Part shown: in pieces, positions 7,396 through 15,652 of the stretch | Layout: every line of letters begins with the position of its first letter | Position numbering within the stretch: position 1 is the first letter of the stretch | Source: GCA-2729515 sp036336695 | GTDB taxonomy: Bacteria > Myxococcota_A > UBA9160 > SMWR01 | DNA: 64,000 bases | Assembly: GCA_036336695.1 (NCBI GenBank) | Contig: JAYZFQ010000084.1 | Coordinates: forward strand, 1-64,000 | Direction: 5' to 3' | Translations under genes and position numbers: made by a program | Notes under the pieces: model-generated | What the model saw: the letters and a program-made list of their open reading frames with translations, nothing else | What the model was told of the DNA's origin: nothing | Databases searched by the model: none

Positions 7396-10300
7396 TCAGC
7401 CCCGGCGCCGTCTCTGGCCCCGGTCGTCCCGATCGTCGTCGTCGTCGGCCTCCTCATCACCGTCATCGTCCCCATCGTCGTCATCGTCGCGATCGTCGTC
7501 ATCGTCCCGATCGTCGTTATCGTCGCGATCGTCGTCATCGTCGCGATCGTCGTCCTCGTCCTCGTGGGGGCGGACGGGTTCCTTGACCGCGAAGGGGCGC
7601 ATCATCTCGTTGTCTTCGTGTTCCAAGATATGGCAGTGCCAGACGTAGAGCCCCGCGATGTCGAATTTCGCGCGCACGGTGGTGATCTGTCCCGGGTGGG
7701 CGATCACGGTGTCCTTCCAGCCCGTCTCCTGGGGAAAGACTTTGCCCGTGAGCAGCTTGTCGTAGCAGTTGTCGTTGAAGGCACCCGGATCGCATGCTTC
7801 GTAACCGGGGATCGGTTCGCGGTCGGTCACGTTGAACTGCACGAGGTGCACGTGGATCGGATGCGCATCGGGCGTGAAGTTGTAGATCGCCCAGTCTTGA
7901 ATCGCGTCGAAGTCCGGATATTCCGTGACGCCGACGTAGCGCTTGTCCCCGTTCACCAGGCGAATCGGGGCCTGGGTACTGACGCCCGAGTCGTCGGTCC
8001 AACGCAGCGGGACACCACAGACCTGTTGGTTCGGGAAGGTTGCCGGGTCTTGGCAGGCATCGTCGACGGGCTTCACCGTTCCGAGGAGATCCACCATGGG
8101 GCCGTAGGGTGCTGCCGCCACGCACTTGTGGTCGCAGGCTTCCTTGGCGGGGTCACACCCGGGATTGCACTGGTCGTCGGTGGTGCAATGCTGGTCGACG
8201 TTGTTCCCGGAGACGCAGCGGTTGTACATCGTGCACGCATCGCCGCTCGTCGGCACGCCTTCGATGGCCAGTCCCAAGATGTCGATGGTCGCTACCGGGT
8301 CGTTGTCGGTGCCGCAGGGGTTCGTCGATTCGAAGCCCGAGGGCGGGATCGAGAACGCCTTCGTGACGTCGTTCGAATACGTGCAGGCCACTCGGGCACA
8401 TACCGTGAACTCGCCGGTGGTCGGCTCGCCCGAAGGCGCCATCAGCAGGCTGACCGGCTCGCCCGCCTGGTCTTGAGAGATCGGGAAGTCCGTGTCGCTC
8501 TCGTTCAGGGAGATGCGTACCACCGGCTCATCGCTGGGATCGAGCTTCGGCTTGAACGCCGGCTGGATCAGGTAGGGATCGGTCGTGCGCCGGTCCCGCG
8601 GGACCAGCAGCTTCTTGTCCACCACGAATTTCATGACCTGGCCGGTCAGCTTCGGATCGGCCGGCGGGTCGCCCTTTCCGAAACCGCCGAAGGGGGAGTC
8701 GGGTGCCGTGTTGACGAGGCAGATCTCGGTGCCGTCGGTCAGGCCGCGGAAGTCCACGATCGTGTCTGCCCGCTCGGCGGGTGCCATCAGGAGGGCCTGG
8801 GCGGCGTAGGGCGTCTTCTCCGGGCCGGGCTGACTCCCGTCGCCGGGGAGCGCCGTCGCCTCGCCGGTCTTGAGCTCGACGACCTGGGGCAGGAAGCCGC
8901 CATCACTCCCGATCTGGAAGATCGAGAGTTCGTTGTTCCGGCGATAGAGCGCTGCGGCCGCGGTGTCCATGCCGTGGAGCGTGGCGACCTCGGTGCAGCT
9001 CTTCTGGTCCGGAGCCTTGATCAACAGGCTCATATTGAGCGTTCGGGCATTGGCGCCGTTCAGGAAGCGGAAGCGATACAGGGCGGGTGCGACCTCCAGT
9101 TTGGGCCAGACCACGCCGTTGACGACCATCGTGTTGAAGAAGGCTTCTGTATTCCAGATGGGCGGCATCATCGATCCGCCGCTCAGGTCTTCGGGGTGTT
9201 CCGGCGGTTTCGGTCCCGCGGGGGGCGCGAACGGGAAGTCTTCGCCTGTGTAGGCGTTCTTGAGGTCGCCGATCGGCTTGTTCGGATCGAAGTGCGGATT
9301 TCCCGGAATGGTCACGTTGCACTTGGGATTGGCCTCCGGACACCCGTCGTTGAGCGCCGCCAGGCCATCCACGTCGAACTGCAGGTTCGGGTCGCTGGGC
9401 TGGTTCAGGGTTTCGAAGAACGCCCGGTTCCCCGGGTAGAAGAGATCGCCGTTTTCCAGGAAGGTGCGGTCCTGGATCAGGACCGGAATTTCCCGGACTG
9501 CCCGCCGCGTACGCCCGGGGAGGTTGAGCGCCGCAGTGGATTGGCCGCGCTTCGGTGCCGGTCCGGGGAGCACGGCCAACGGTCGCCGGTTCTTGCCCTT
9601 CTTCCGGTTGCCTCGGTGGGACTGGCCGCCCTTGAAGGCCTTGCCGTAGGGACCGCCGCGAATCAGCCAGAAAGCCGCGGGACCCGCGTACACGTTGAGC
9701 CGTGTGATTCCGAGGGTGTGGTCGTGGAACCAAAGCGTCGTCGCGGCCTGGTCGTTTCGGTACCGGAAGAGGGCGTACCCGAGATTTCCCGGGTTGGTAC
9801 CTGTGACGTCGTCGAAGAGGATGCCCTTCGTTGCGAAGGGTTTGCCGATCTCGTTGTACTGGGTGTTGGAGTAGGCCGGGAGCCACCAGGACTCGGGGTA
9901 CCCGTCGCTTTCCGGGTCGACGTGGGAACCGTGTACGTGAGTCGTGATCGGGACGGGCCCCTCGTAGGGTTCGGGATTTCGTCCAGCGCAATCGGTGCGG
10001 TACACCCGCCGCGGCGGTCCCGGTCCGCTTCGATCGGCGTAGAAGAAGCATTCCTGGCTGGGATTGGCCCAGTGCAGTGTCTGGTCGACAGGCAGGATGT
10101 GCCGCAGGTACTTGCGTCGTGCGTCGCCGACGCGGTACGGCTTGCCGGTTTTCTCATTGACCTCGACGAGTTCGTTGACCCATTTCACCTGCACCGGCTT
10201 GTTGGCGATCGTCTCCATCGTGAAGGCGGGGTAGTTGAACTGCGAAACCGCAAGTTCGCGCTTTCCGCAGCCGGGGAGCCCCGGCCAGATCGCGCAGTAC

Positions 10301-10758
10301 GTTTCGAAGCGCCGACTGGGCTTGGGAACCTCCGTGCGCAGGTCGGGCGCCACGGGGGGGATCGGGTCCTCCTGGGGGCCGTAGCTCCACACGGTGGTCG
10401 AGGGGTAGCCCCGGTTGCCGTCCAGCCACGTCATTGCCGAGCAGTCGGCGCCCAGGTCGCACCACTGCCCGCCGGGCAGGATCTGTTGCTCGAACTCGCG
10501 GACCGCGATGTCGTAGCGGTTCGGCCCCTCGGCGTTGTGACGCATCACCCCGGGAAACACCAGGCTGACCTGGTACTTGGGGATCTGGAATGGGTTGAGT
10601 ACCGACAACGCGCCGCCCGTTCGGCGGTCGATCTGCTTTGCCGTGGAGATCATGGGTTGGGCGTCGCTGGAACTGGGCTTCAGCACCAGTCCCGCGACGG
10701 CAGCCATGGCGACGAGGCCAATTACGCCCCAGGTCGCCCGTCCAAAGAACTTCCGCAT
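7396..10758 (-). CDS. Very large multicopper oxidase with Cys-rich insert and poly-Asp tail
   Basis: At 1120 aa this is about twice the size of usual CotA- or bilirubin-oxidase-like enzymes. A signal/anchor helix occupies residues 10-33. Copper ligands are present in the expected order: HVHGSHV near residue 272, LWFHDHTLG near 344, HPIHVHLVQF near 965 and WHCHILEHEDNEMM near 1045 (type 1 Cys and Met ligands present). Between them an insertion near residues 840-905 holds at least eight cysteines (CVSGNNVDQHCTTDDQC and following). The C-terminal 55 residues are mostly Asp with interspersed Arg, encoded by an 18-base repeat. Multicopper oxidases oxidise phenols, bilirubin, Mn(II) or other metals with oxygen. 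The ATG at 10758 has GGAGG seven bases upstream; a GTG at 10779 is an alternative start. Confidence 0.85.
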   Translation of the reverse strand: MRKFFGRATWGVIGLVAMAAVAGLVLKPSSSDAQPMISTAKQIDRRTGGALSVLNPFQIPKYQVSLVFPGVMRHNAEGPNRYDIAVREFEQQILPGGQWCDLGADCSAMTWLDGNRGYPSTTVWSYGPQEDPIPPVAPDLRTEVPKPSRRFETYCAIWPGLPGCGKRELAVSQFNYPAFTMETIANKPVQVKWVNELVEVNEKTGKPYRVGDARRKYLRHILPVDQTLHWANPSQECFFYADRSGPGPPRRVYRTDCAGRNPEPYEGPVPITTHVHGSHVDPESDGYPESWWLPAYSNTQYNEIGKPFATKGILFDDVTGTNPGNLGYALFRYRNDQAATTLWFHDHTLGITRLNVYAGPAAFWLIRGGPYGKAFKGGQSHRGNRKKGKNRRPLAVLPGPAPKRGQSTAALNLPGRTRRAVREIPVLIQDRTFLENGDLFYPGNRAFFETLNQPSDPNLQFDVDGLAALNDGCPEANPKCNVTIPGNPHFDPNKPIGDLKNAYTGEDFPFAPPAGPKPPEHPEDLSGGSMMPPIWNTEAFFNTMVVNGVVWPKLEVAPALYRFRFLNGANARTLNMSLLIKAPDQKSCTEVATLHGMDTAAAALYRRNNELSIFQIGSDGGFLPQVVELKTGEATALPGDGSQPGPEKTPYAAQALLMAPAERADTIVDFRGLTDGTEICLVNTAPDSPFGGFGKGDPPADPKLTGQVMKFVVDKKLLVPRDRRTTDPYLIQPAFKPKLDPSDEPVVRISLNESDTDFPISQDQAGEPVSLLMAPSGEPTTGEFTVCARVACTYSNDVTKAFSIPPSGFESTNPCGTDNDPVATIDILGLAIEGVPTSGDACTMYNRCVSGNNVDQHCTTDDQCNPGCDPAKEACDHKCVAAAPYGPMVDLLGTVKPVDDACQDPATFPNQQVCGVPLRWTDDSGVSTQAPIRLVNGDKRYVGVTEYPDFDAIQDWAIYNFTPDAHPIHVHLVQFNVTDREPIPGYEACDPGAFNDNCYDKLLTGKVFPQETGWKDTVIAHPGQITTVRAKFDIAGLYVWHCHILEHEDNEMMRPFAVKEPVRPHEDEDDDRDDDDDRDDNDDRDDDDDRDDDDDGDDDGDEEADDDDDRDDRGQRRRRG
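7473..7562. repeat. Five imperfect 18-bp tandem repeats inside the oxidase gene
   Basis: Consecutive 18-base units of the form GATCGTCGTCATCGTCGC (plus-strand reading) begin at 7473, 7491, 7509, 7527 and 7545 with one to a few differences each. On the coding strand each unit adds a block of five Asp and one Arg (or Asn). They create most of the acidic tail of the multicopper oxidase. Related but less regular GTC-rich sequence continues on the 5' side to about 7435. Confidence 0.85.
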
Positions 10759-11266
10759 GGAGAGCCTCCGCTTGGACACGTGCTATTCAGCAGCAATTAT
10801 GTTCGATTGTCTTATTAAATATGGAGGGAAATCAACTCGAATCCCCCTCGCTTAACCTCAGAAGTGAGGTTTTTTGACTACGATCCCCCCTCCAGCAGGT
10901 GCCGAGGCCCGATCGGCGGCGCCACGGGCGCCCCCGGAGCCTTCATTGGGATGGGTGAGAGGCTTCTCCCTTGCCCATTTGAGCGATGAGGTTCTCGGCG
11001 GCCCGGCCCAGTCTGCGCCCCCATGTGCGAGTTGCTTCCCCGAGTGGAGTTGCCGCTGGCTTGCCGGTGGCAAGCCATTGCGTTCTGGCACCAACCCTCC
11101 AGTGACACGCGCCCCCGGGCCGCGTTAGCGGGTTGCCGCGTGCGGTTTCGTGACACCGCGCACTTCGACCGAGAAGCGGGCTCGAAATACTTCCGGGAGG
11201 GGATGGTCGAACGGCTGGGCGTTCGGGGCGTCGTTTTCAAGTCAACGACAGCGGGAGGATCTGCAG
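10759..11266. other. Divergent intergenic region with an AT-rich island and one terminator-like hairpin
   Basis: This stretch of 508 bases separates the multicopper oxidase (minus) from the GH16 fusion gene (plus). The first 80 bases are unusually AT-rich for this DNA (around 10785-10835, with TAATAAG and CATAAT on the minus strand) and probably hold the oxidase promoter. A terminator-like hairpin on the plus strand follows at 10854-10875. From 10876 to 11266 the base composition returns to high GC; open frames there show no recognisable protein and I see nothing else. Confidence 0.6.
10854..10875 (+). terminator. Rho-independent terminator-like hairpin on the plus strand
   Basis: AACCTCA (10854-10860), loop GAAG, then TGAGGTT (10865-10871) followed directly by T residues to 10875. 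The seven-base-pair stem with a T run after it is the classical form on the plus strand; on the minus strand there is no T run. No plus-strand protein gene lies upstream, so it may end a short untranslated RNA started in the AT-rich island. Confidence 0.55.
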
Positions 11267-14200
11267 ATGGGGAGCGCCGGAATCGATTGTCTGAGCCAGG
11301 TCCCGACTTCCGAACCGCAGGCGCGTGCGCCCCGGAGTGCCGGCGCCCTGGTGGCGGGACTGTTGCTCGTGGTCTTGCTCCAGGTGGGTTGTAGTGACAT
11401 TCCCGGCTTGTGCGCCCAGACCGGCGGGTGTGTCGTTTTGCCGCTTCCGGCGCGCTTCGAGCGCGACGTTCCGGTTCCGGGTGGGACGGTGCGGGTCGGG
11501 CTGGTGGAGGTCGAGGGCGGCATTGCGCGGTTTTTCGTCGTGGGAGCGCCATGGGCGGACCTGGAGGTGGAGAGCGACACGATTTCACGCCTCACCCGCA
11601 TGCTCCACGCGGGTGGCCACAACGAATACCCGGTCCACGGCTTGACACCCGGCGATGCGATCGATTTCCGCTTTCGCGTCGGGACCGGAATCTCTCCCGG
11701 GCAGGTCTGGAGTGACTGGTTCCAGCATGTCTACGTCGGTCGCAACGCCGAGCCCGCCACCGGATCCACACCGCGCGTTCGCCCCCTGGCCGGCGGGCGG
11801 TTGTCGTTCGAAGTCGACGACGTTCCCTGGGCGGAGCTGCACCGCGAAGAGGCGGGTGTCGTTCGCGGGCGGCGCCTCGGCGTTGACGGGAACCGTCACG
11901 CGCTGACCCTGGACGGTCTCGTGAACGGGGAACTCGTCGTCTACCGCTGGGTGATTGGCATCGACCAGGTCCCGGGTCAGTACGACACCGACTGGACCAC
12001 TCTCGTCTACGAGGATCCCTCCGTGGCAACCGCGCCGGCTCCCGCCGCCGGCAGCGAACCGCCGCAGCCCGCGGAAGCGGACGAATGGATTCTGGTGTGG
12101 GGGGATGAATTCGATTCCCCCGCTGGTGAGTCGCCGGATGCATCGCGCTGGGTGTTCGACCTCGGCGGGTCGGGCTGGGGCAACGCGGAGCGCCAGTACT
12201 ACACCGACCGACCGGAAAACGCGTCGATGGACGGAGAGGGACACCTCGTCATCGCGGCCCGAGAGGAATCGCTGCCTGGAACGTCGTGCTGGTACGGAAC
12301 GTGCCGCTACAGCTCCGCCCGCTTGAAGACCCAGGGGCGCTTCGAACAGCAGTACGGGCGAATCGAGATGCGGGCCCAGCTTCCGTTCGGCCCAGGACTC
12401 TGGCCGGCGTTCTGGATGCTCGGTGCGGAACTCGGCTCGGTGGGCTGGCCCGCCGCCGGGGAGATCGACGTCATGGAGAACATCGGTCGCGAGCCGTCCG
12501 AGGTCCACGGGACGGTGCACGGGCCGGGCTATTCCGGGGCAGGGGGAATCGGTTCCGGGTTTCGCCTTCCCGAAGGAGAACGGTTTGCCGATGCCTTCCA
12601 TACGTTTGCGATCGAATGGGCTCCCGAATCGGTCCGGTGGTTCGTCGATGGCCACCTCTACCAGACCCTGACGCCCGCGAACCTCCCCCCCGACGCGCCG
12701 TGGGTCTTCGACCAGCCCTTCTTCCTGCTTCTCAACGTCGCCGTGGGTGGTTATTGGCCGGGTGATCCCGACGCGACCACGGCGTTTCCCCAGCATCTGC
12801 GGGTCGATTACGTGCGGGTCTTCGAGCGGCAAGAGTCTCCCTCCGGCACCACCCGGGAGGGATCCCGGCGCATCGAAGCCGAGGATTTCGACGCCCAGTG
12901 GGGTGTGCTCACCGAACGCGTCTCGAGTGCGAGCGGGGGAGCGAACATCGGCTGGGTCGCCCGGGGAGACTGGAGCGTCTACCGAGACGTCGACTTCGGG
13001 AACCGGGAGGTCGAATCGGCCGCCCTGCGGGTGGCCTCGGGGGCAGGCGTTTCCGGGGAAGTCGCGGTTCGGCTCGATTCCGTGTCGGGCCCGCGGCTCG
13101 CGGTCTTTCCCCTCGAGGATACGGGGGGCTGGGAGGACTGGGTCCGCCTGGAGCGCCCGTTGGAGACGCTTCCTGACGGCCGGCGCGATGTCTATCTCGT
13201 GTTCGACAGTGCGGCAGGCCGTCGAGAACTCGGGAACGTCGATTGGCTCGAGTTTGGCCTGGCCCCGATCGCCGAACCCGTGTCTCCGGAAGGGGTTGTG
13301 CCGCCCGCCGCCCCGGCGGCCATACCCGAGACCGGCTCGGAAGCTCCCTCGGACCCGTCCGGTGCGAGCGAGCAGCCCGTGGCCTCTCCGCCCGCGACCC
13401 AGGCCCCCGGGCCCGTAGCCTCCGCGAAGCTGGAGGAGACCCAGCGCAGTCTCTACCTCCTCTCGGGCGCTAGTTCCGCGGGGGTCGGCGTGCTTTCGCC
13501 GGCCCCGGGTTCGGCGGGTTCGTTCGACCGGATTCCCGGGGACGGGTCCCCGATTGCCTGGGAGGCCCGGGACCTGGTTGCGCCCTACGTCCCCAGGCTT
13601 GGGGGTACCCGCCTCGAACTGTGGTTGGACGGTGTCCAGACGCCCGGCATCTATGCCCAGGCGCGGGTGCTCTACGACTTCGAAGGCGACGGCACGCCCG
13701 ATCGGGTCGAGACCTTCGTCGCGGCTCCCGCGCACGACCACGTCGGTCTCGACCTCTACGACTCGGAAGCGTTTCCGCTGGTCGCGGAGCAAGGTGTCTT
13801 CGCAGACCTGGACGGGGGGACGGTGCGGCTGGAGTTGCGCGACCCGCATTTCCTCGACGGCCCGGAGGTGCGCGTCGGCGCCTCGCTTCGCGAGCACCAG
13901 GTGTCCAAGGTGGATGTCCCCTTCGAGCTGAACGTCGCGGAATTCACGGCCGTCTCCGTGACGCCGGAAGCCAACGCGTTCCACCCCGCGATCGTCTGCG
14001 CCGGTCCGGCAGTCGACCCGCGCTGTGGGCCGGCGTTCGATCCGGGCCGGGCCCTGACCGAACGCGAACTCGAGGCGGCGCTCGAAAATGGCCTGGAAGC
14101 CTTCCGCCTCGCCGGCGCACACGGAGCCTGCGCCGCGTGCCACAGCCCGGATGCTTTCGACCTCGCTGTGATCGGCTACAGCGACGCGGACATCCGGCGG

Positions 14201-15646
14201 CGGGCGTTGGAACACGTTTCCCAAACCCGCGCAGAGGAGATCGTGCAGCTGGTCCATGCCCAGCGGCAGCAGCACGACCTTCGCGAAGTTCTTCACCCCG
14301 CGGAATTCCGACCGCTCCAGCCCGGGTTCGTACCGCTTCCGGGTTTGCGGCCCGCGGACCGGGACCTGGCGTTTCTTCAGCACCTGCGCGACGAGGTCGG
14401 TCTGTTGCTCGTGACGGATGTCATCGACTCGCGCGAGAAGGCCGAAGCTGCGGAAGAACAACTTCGGGGCATCGATCTCGGCGAACTCCGCATCGGGGTC
14501 CGGCTCGACCGTTGGTCCGAAGACGCATTCCACGGACCGAGTCACACGGGACAGGACCTGACGGATCCCAGCGGGACCCGCGGACACGCGGCCAGCGTGG
14601 CCGAGTGGCTGCCGAACCTGGGTGTCGCGCCCCAGTCGGAGCACGCAGACGCGTACTACGCGCTCTTCGATGCCTACGCGGCGGACCCTTCGGACCTCAA
14701 CTTCTGGCGCTTCTACGCTGCGATCCGGGAGCTCACCGAGAGCGAAGAGCGGCTGGACGGGGAGGCGGAAAGGCGCGCCTACGAGTGGATGCTCACCAAG
14801 TACGAGTCGGTTCAGATCATGTCGCACATGCTCCGGAAGCGTACGCGCGATTACCCGGACCGGGTCGTGGACCGGTTCGGTCATGACGAGATCGCCGACG
14901 TGGAGATTGCGATCCGCCGGAACCCCTTCTGGCGGGTGGGCGACCTGATCCGCCAGCGCCCGCTCCACTGCAATCACCCCGATGGTTGCACCGTGTTCCC
15001 GGATTTCGTGCCGGTGGAAGCCGATCTCTGGAAGCAGGAGGTGCAGTCGCGGGTTCTCCAGCGCGCCTGGTTCTGGGCGGGGTGGGTCACCGACCCGGCG
15101 CTCCTCACGTCGGACGACTCCTTCCCGACGATTTCGGGCGACTACTTCTACCCGCTTCACCACGGGCCCTTCCCGGGGCACTACGCGTTCATCCTGGCGA
15201 AGCTGTCCACGGAAAAGGCGAACGCGACCGGCTGGGAGGTCTCCGGCGGTGCCGGAACGGCGGGACACGGAAAATGGGCGAGCATTCGGCCCTTCCTTGT
15301 CTACAAGCACAGCGAGTTCCAGAGGCCGCAGCTTTCCGAGGCCGACCCGCGGCACGCGCTCTACTACCGCTTGATGGCCAACGTCGCGCGCATGTGGATC
15401 TACCTGGTGGATGCCGACCTGGAGGCGACGGGAGAGGCCTTCGATCGTGCCGGCACGGCCAAGGCGGTGAACTTCGCCCGCTTGAACTGGCTCGACAGTG
15501 TCGAGCCCGGCGGCCCGAGAGCCGAGATCTACGGCGTGTTCGACGCCATCGTCGAGAAGCTGAGAACGGCGAAAGAACTCCGCCAGCAGCACCACACGTA
15601 CGACCTCTACGATTATCTTCCCGTGGCCGACGTCGATGTGGACTAG
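11267..15646 (+). CDS. Lipoprotein fusing GH16 beta-glucanase, CBM6 and a c-type haem domain
   Basis: The 1459-aa product begins with a long N-region and a lipobox-like LLQVGC (C42). A first beta domain fills residues 50-250. The GH16 catalytic domain spans about 273-520 with the signature E399-I-D401-V-M-E404 (GEIDVMENIG), the nucleophile and acid/base of laminarinase-type endo-beta-1,3-glucanases. A CBM6 carbohydrate-binding module follows at about 530-665 (RRIEAEDFD to NVDWLEFG), then a Pro/Ala linker, an uncharacterised beta domain (725-905) and a C-terminal region starting with C955-x2-C958-H959 (CAACHSPDAF), a covalent haem motif. The final 450 residues are rich in Trp, Tyr and His and match nothing I know. 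The ATG at 11267 has GGGAGG eight bases upstream. It converges with the amidohydrolase, with six bases between stops. Confidence 0.85.
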   Translation: MGSAGIDCLSQVPTSEPQARAPRSAGALVAGLLLVVLLQVGCSDIPGLCAQTGGCVVLPLPARFERDVPVPGGTVRVGLVEVEGGIARFFVVGAPWADLEVESDTISRLTRMLHAGGHNEYPVHGLTPGDAIDFRFRVGTGISPGQVWSDWFQHVYVGRNAEPATGSTPRVRPLAGGRLSFEVDDVPWAELHREEAGVVRGRRLGVDGNRHALTLDGLVNGELVVYRWVIGIDQVPGQYDTDWTTLVYEDPSVATAPAPAAGSEPPQPAEADEWILVWGDEFDSPAGESPDASRWVFDLGGSGWGNAERQYYTDRPENASMDGEGHLVIAAREESLPGTSCWYGTCRYSSARLKTQGRFEQQYGRIEMRAQLPFGPGLWPAFWMLGAELGSVGWPAAGEIDVMENIGREPSEVHGTVHGPGYSGAGGIGSGFRLPEGERFADAFHTFAIEWAPESVRWFVDGHLYQTLTPANLPPDAPWVFDQPFFLLLNVAVGGYWPGDPDATTAFPQHLRVDYVRVFERQESPSGTTREGSRRIEAEDFDAQWGVLTERVSSASGGANIGWVARGDWSVYRDVDFGNREVESAALRVASGAGVSGEVAVRLDSVSGPRLAVFPLEDTGGWEDWVRLERPLETLPDGRRDVYLVFDSAAGRRELGNVDWLEFGLAPIAEPVSPEGVVPPAAPAAIPETGSEAPSDPSGASEQPVASPPATQAPGPVASAKLEETQRSLYLLSGASSAGVGVLSPAPGSAGSFDRIPGDGSPIAWEARDLVAPYVPRLGGTRLELWLDGVQTPGIYAQARVLYDFEGDGTPDRVETFVAAPAHDHVGLDLYDSEAFPLVAEQGVFADLDGGTVRLELRDPHFLDGPEVRVGASLREHQVSKVDVPFELNVAEFTAVSVTPEANAFHPAIVCAGPAVDPRCGPAFDPGRALTERELEAALENGLEAFRLAGAHGACAACHSPDAFDLAVIGYSDADIRRRALEHVSQTRAEEIVQLVHAQRQQHDLREVLHPAEFRPLQPGFVPLPGLRPADRDLAFLQHLRDEVGLLLVTDVIDSREKAEAAEEQLRGIDLGELRIGVRLDRWSEDAFHGPSHTGQDLTDPSGTRGHAASVAEWLPNLGVAPQSEHADAYYALFDAYAADPSDLNFWRFYAAIRELTESEERLDGEAERRAYEWMLTKYESVQIMSHMLRKRTRDYPDRVVDRFGHDEIADVEIAIRRNPFWRVGDLIRQRPLHCNHPDGCTVFPDFVPVEADLWKQEVQSRVLQRAWFWAGWVTDPALLTSDDSFPTISGDYFYPLHHGPFPGHYAFILAKLSTEKANATGWEVSGGAGTAGHGKWASIRPFLVYKHSEFQRPQLSEADPRHALYYRLMANVARMWIYLVDADLEATGEAFDRAGTAKAVNFARLNWLDSVEPGGPRAEIYGVFDAIVEKLRTAKELRQQHHTYDLYDYLPVADVDVD

Positions 15647-15652
15647 TCGCTG

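Noticed and set aside
7435..7565. CRISPR-like array from repeated GATCGTCGTC units
   Set aside because: Units are contiguous with no spacers and code an Asp-rich protein tail in frame.
7564..10818. Long open frame on the plus strand opposite the multicopper oxidase
   Set aside because: It is the complementary shadow of a high-GC gene: no ribosome site, no motif, and the minus strand carries all copper-ligand motifs.
11585..15595. Open frame of 1336 codons on the minus strand opposite the GH16 fusion
   Set aside because: Shadow frame; the plus strand shows GH16, CBM6 and CxxCH motifs with a good ribosome site.
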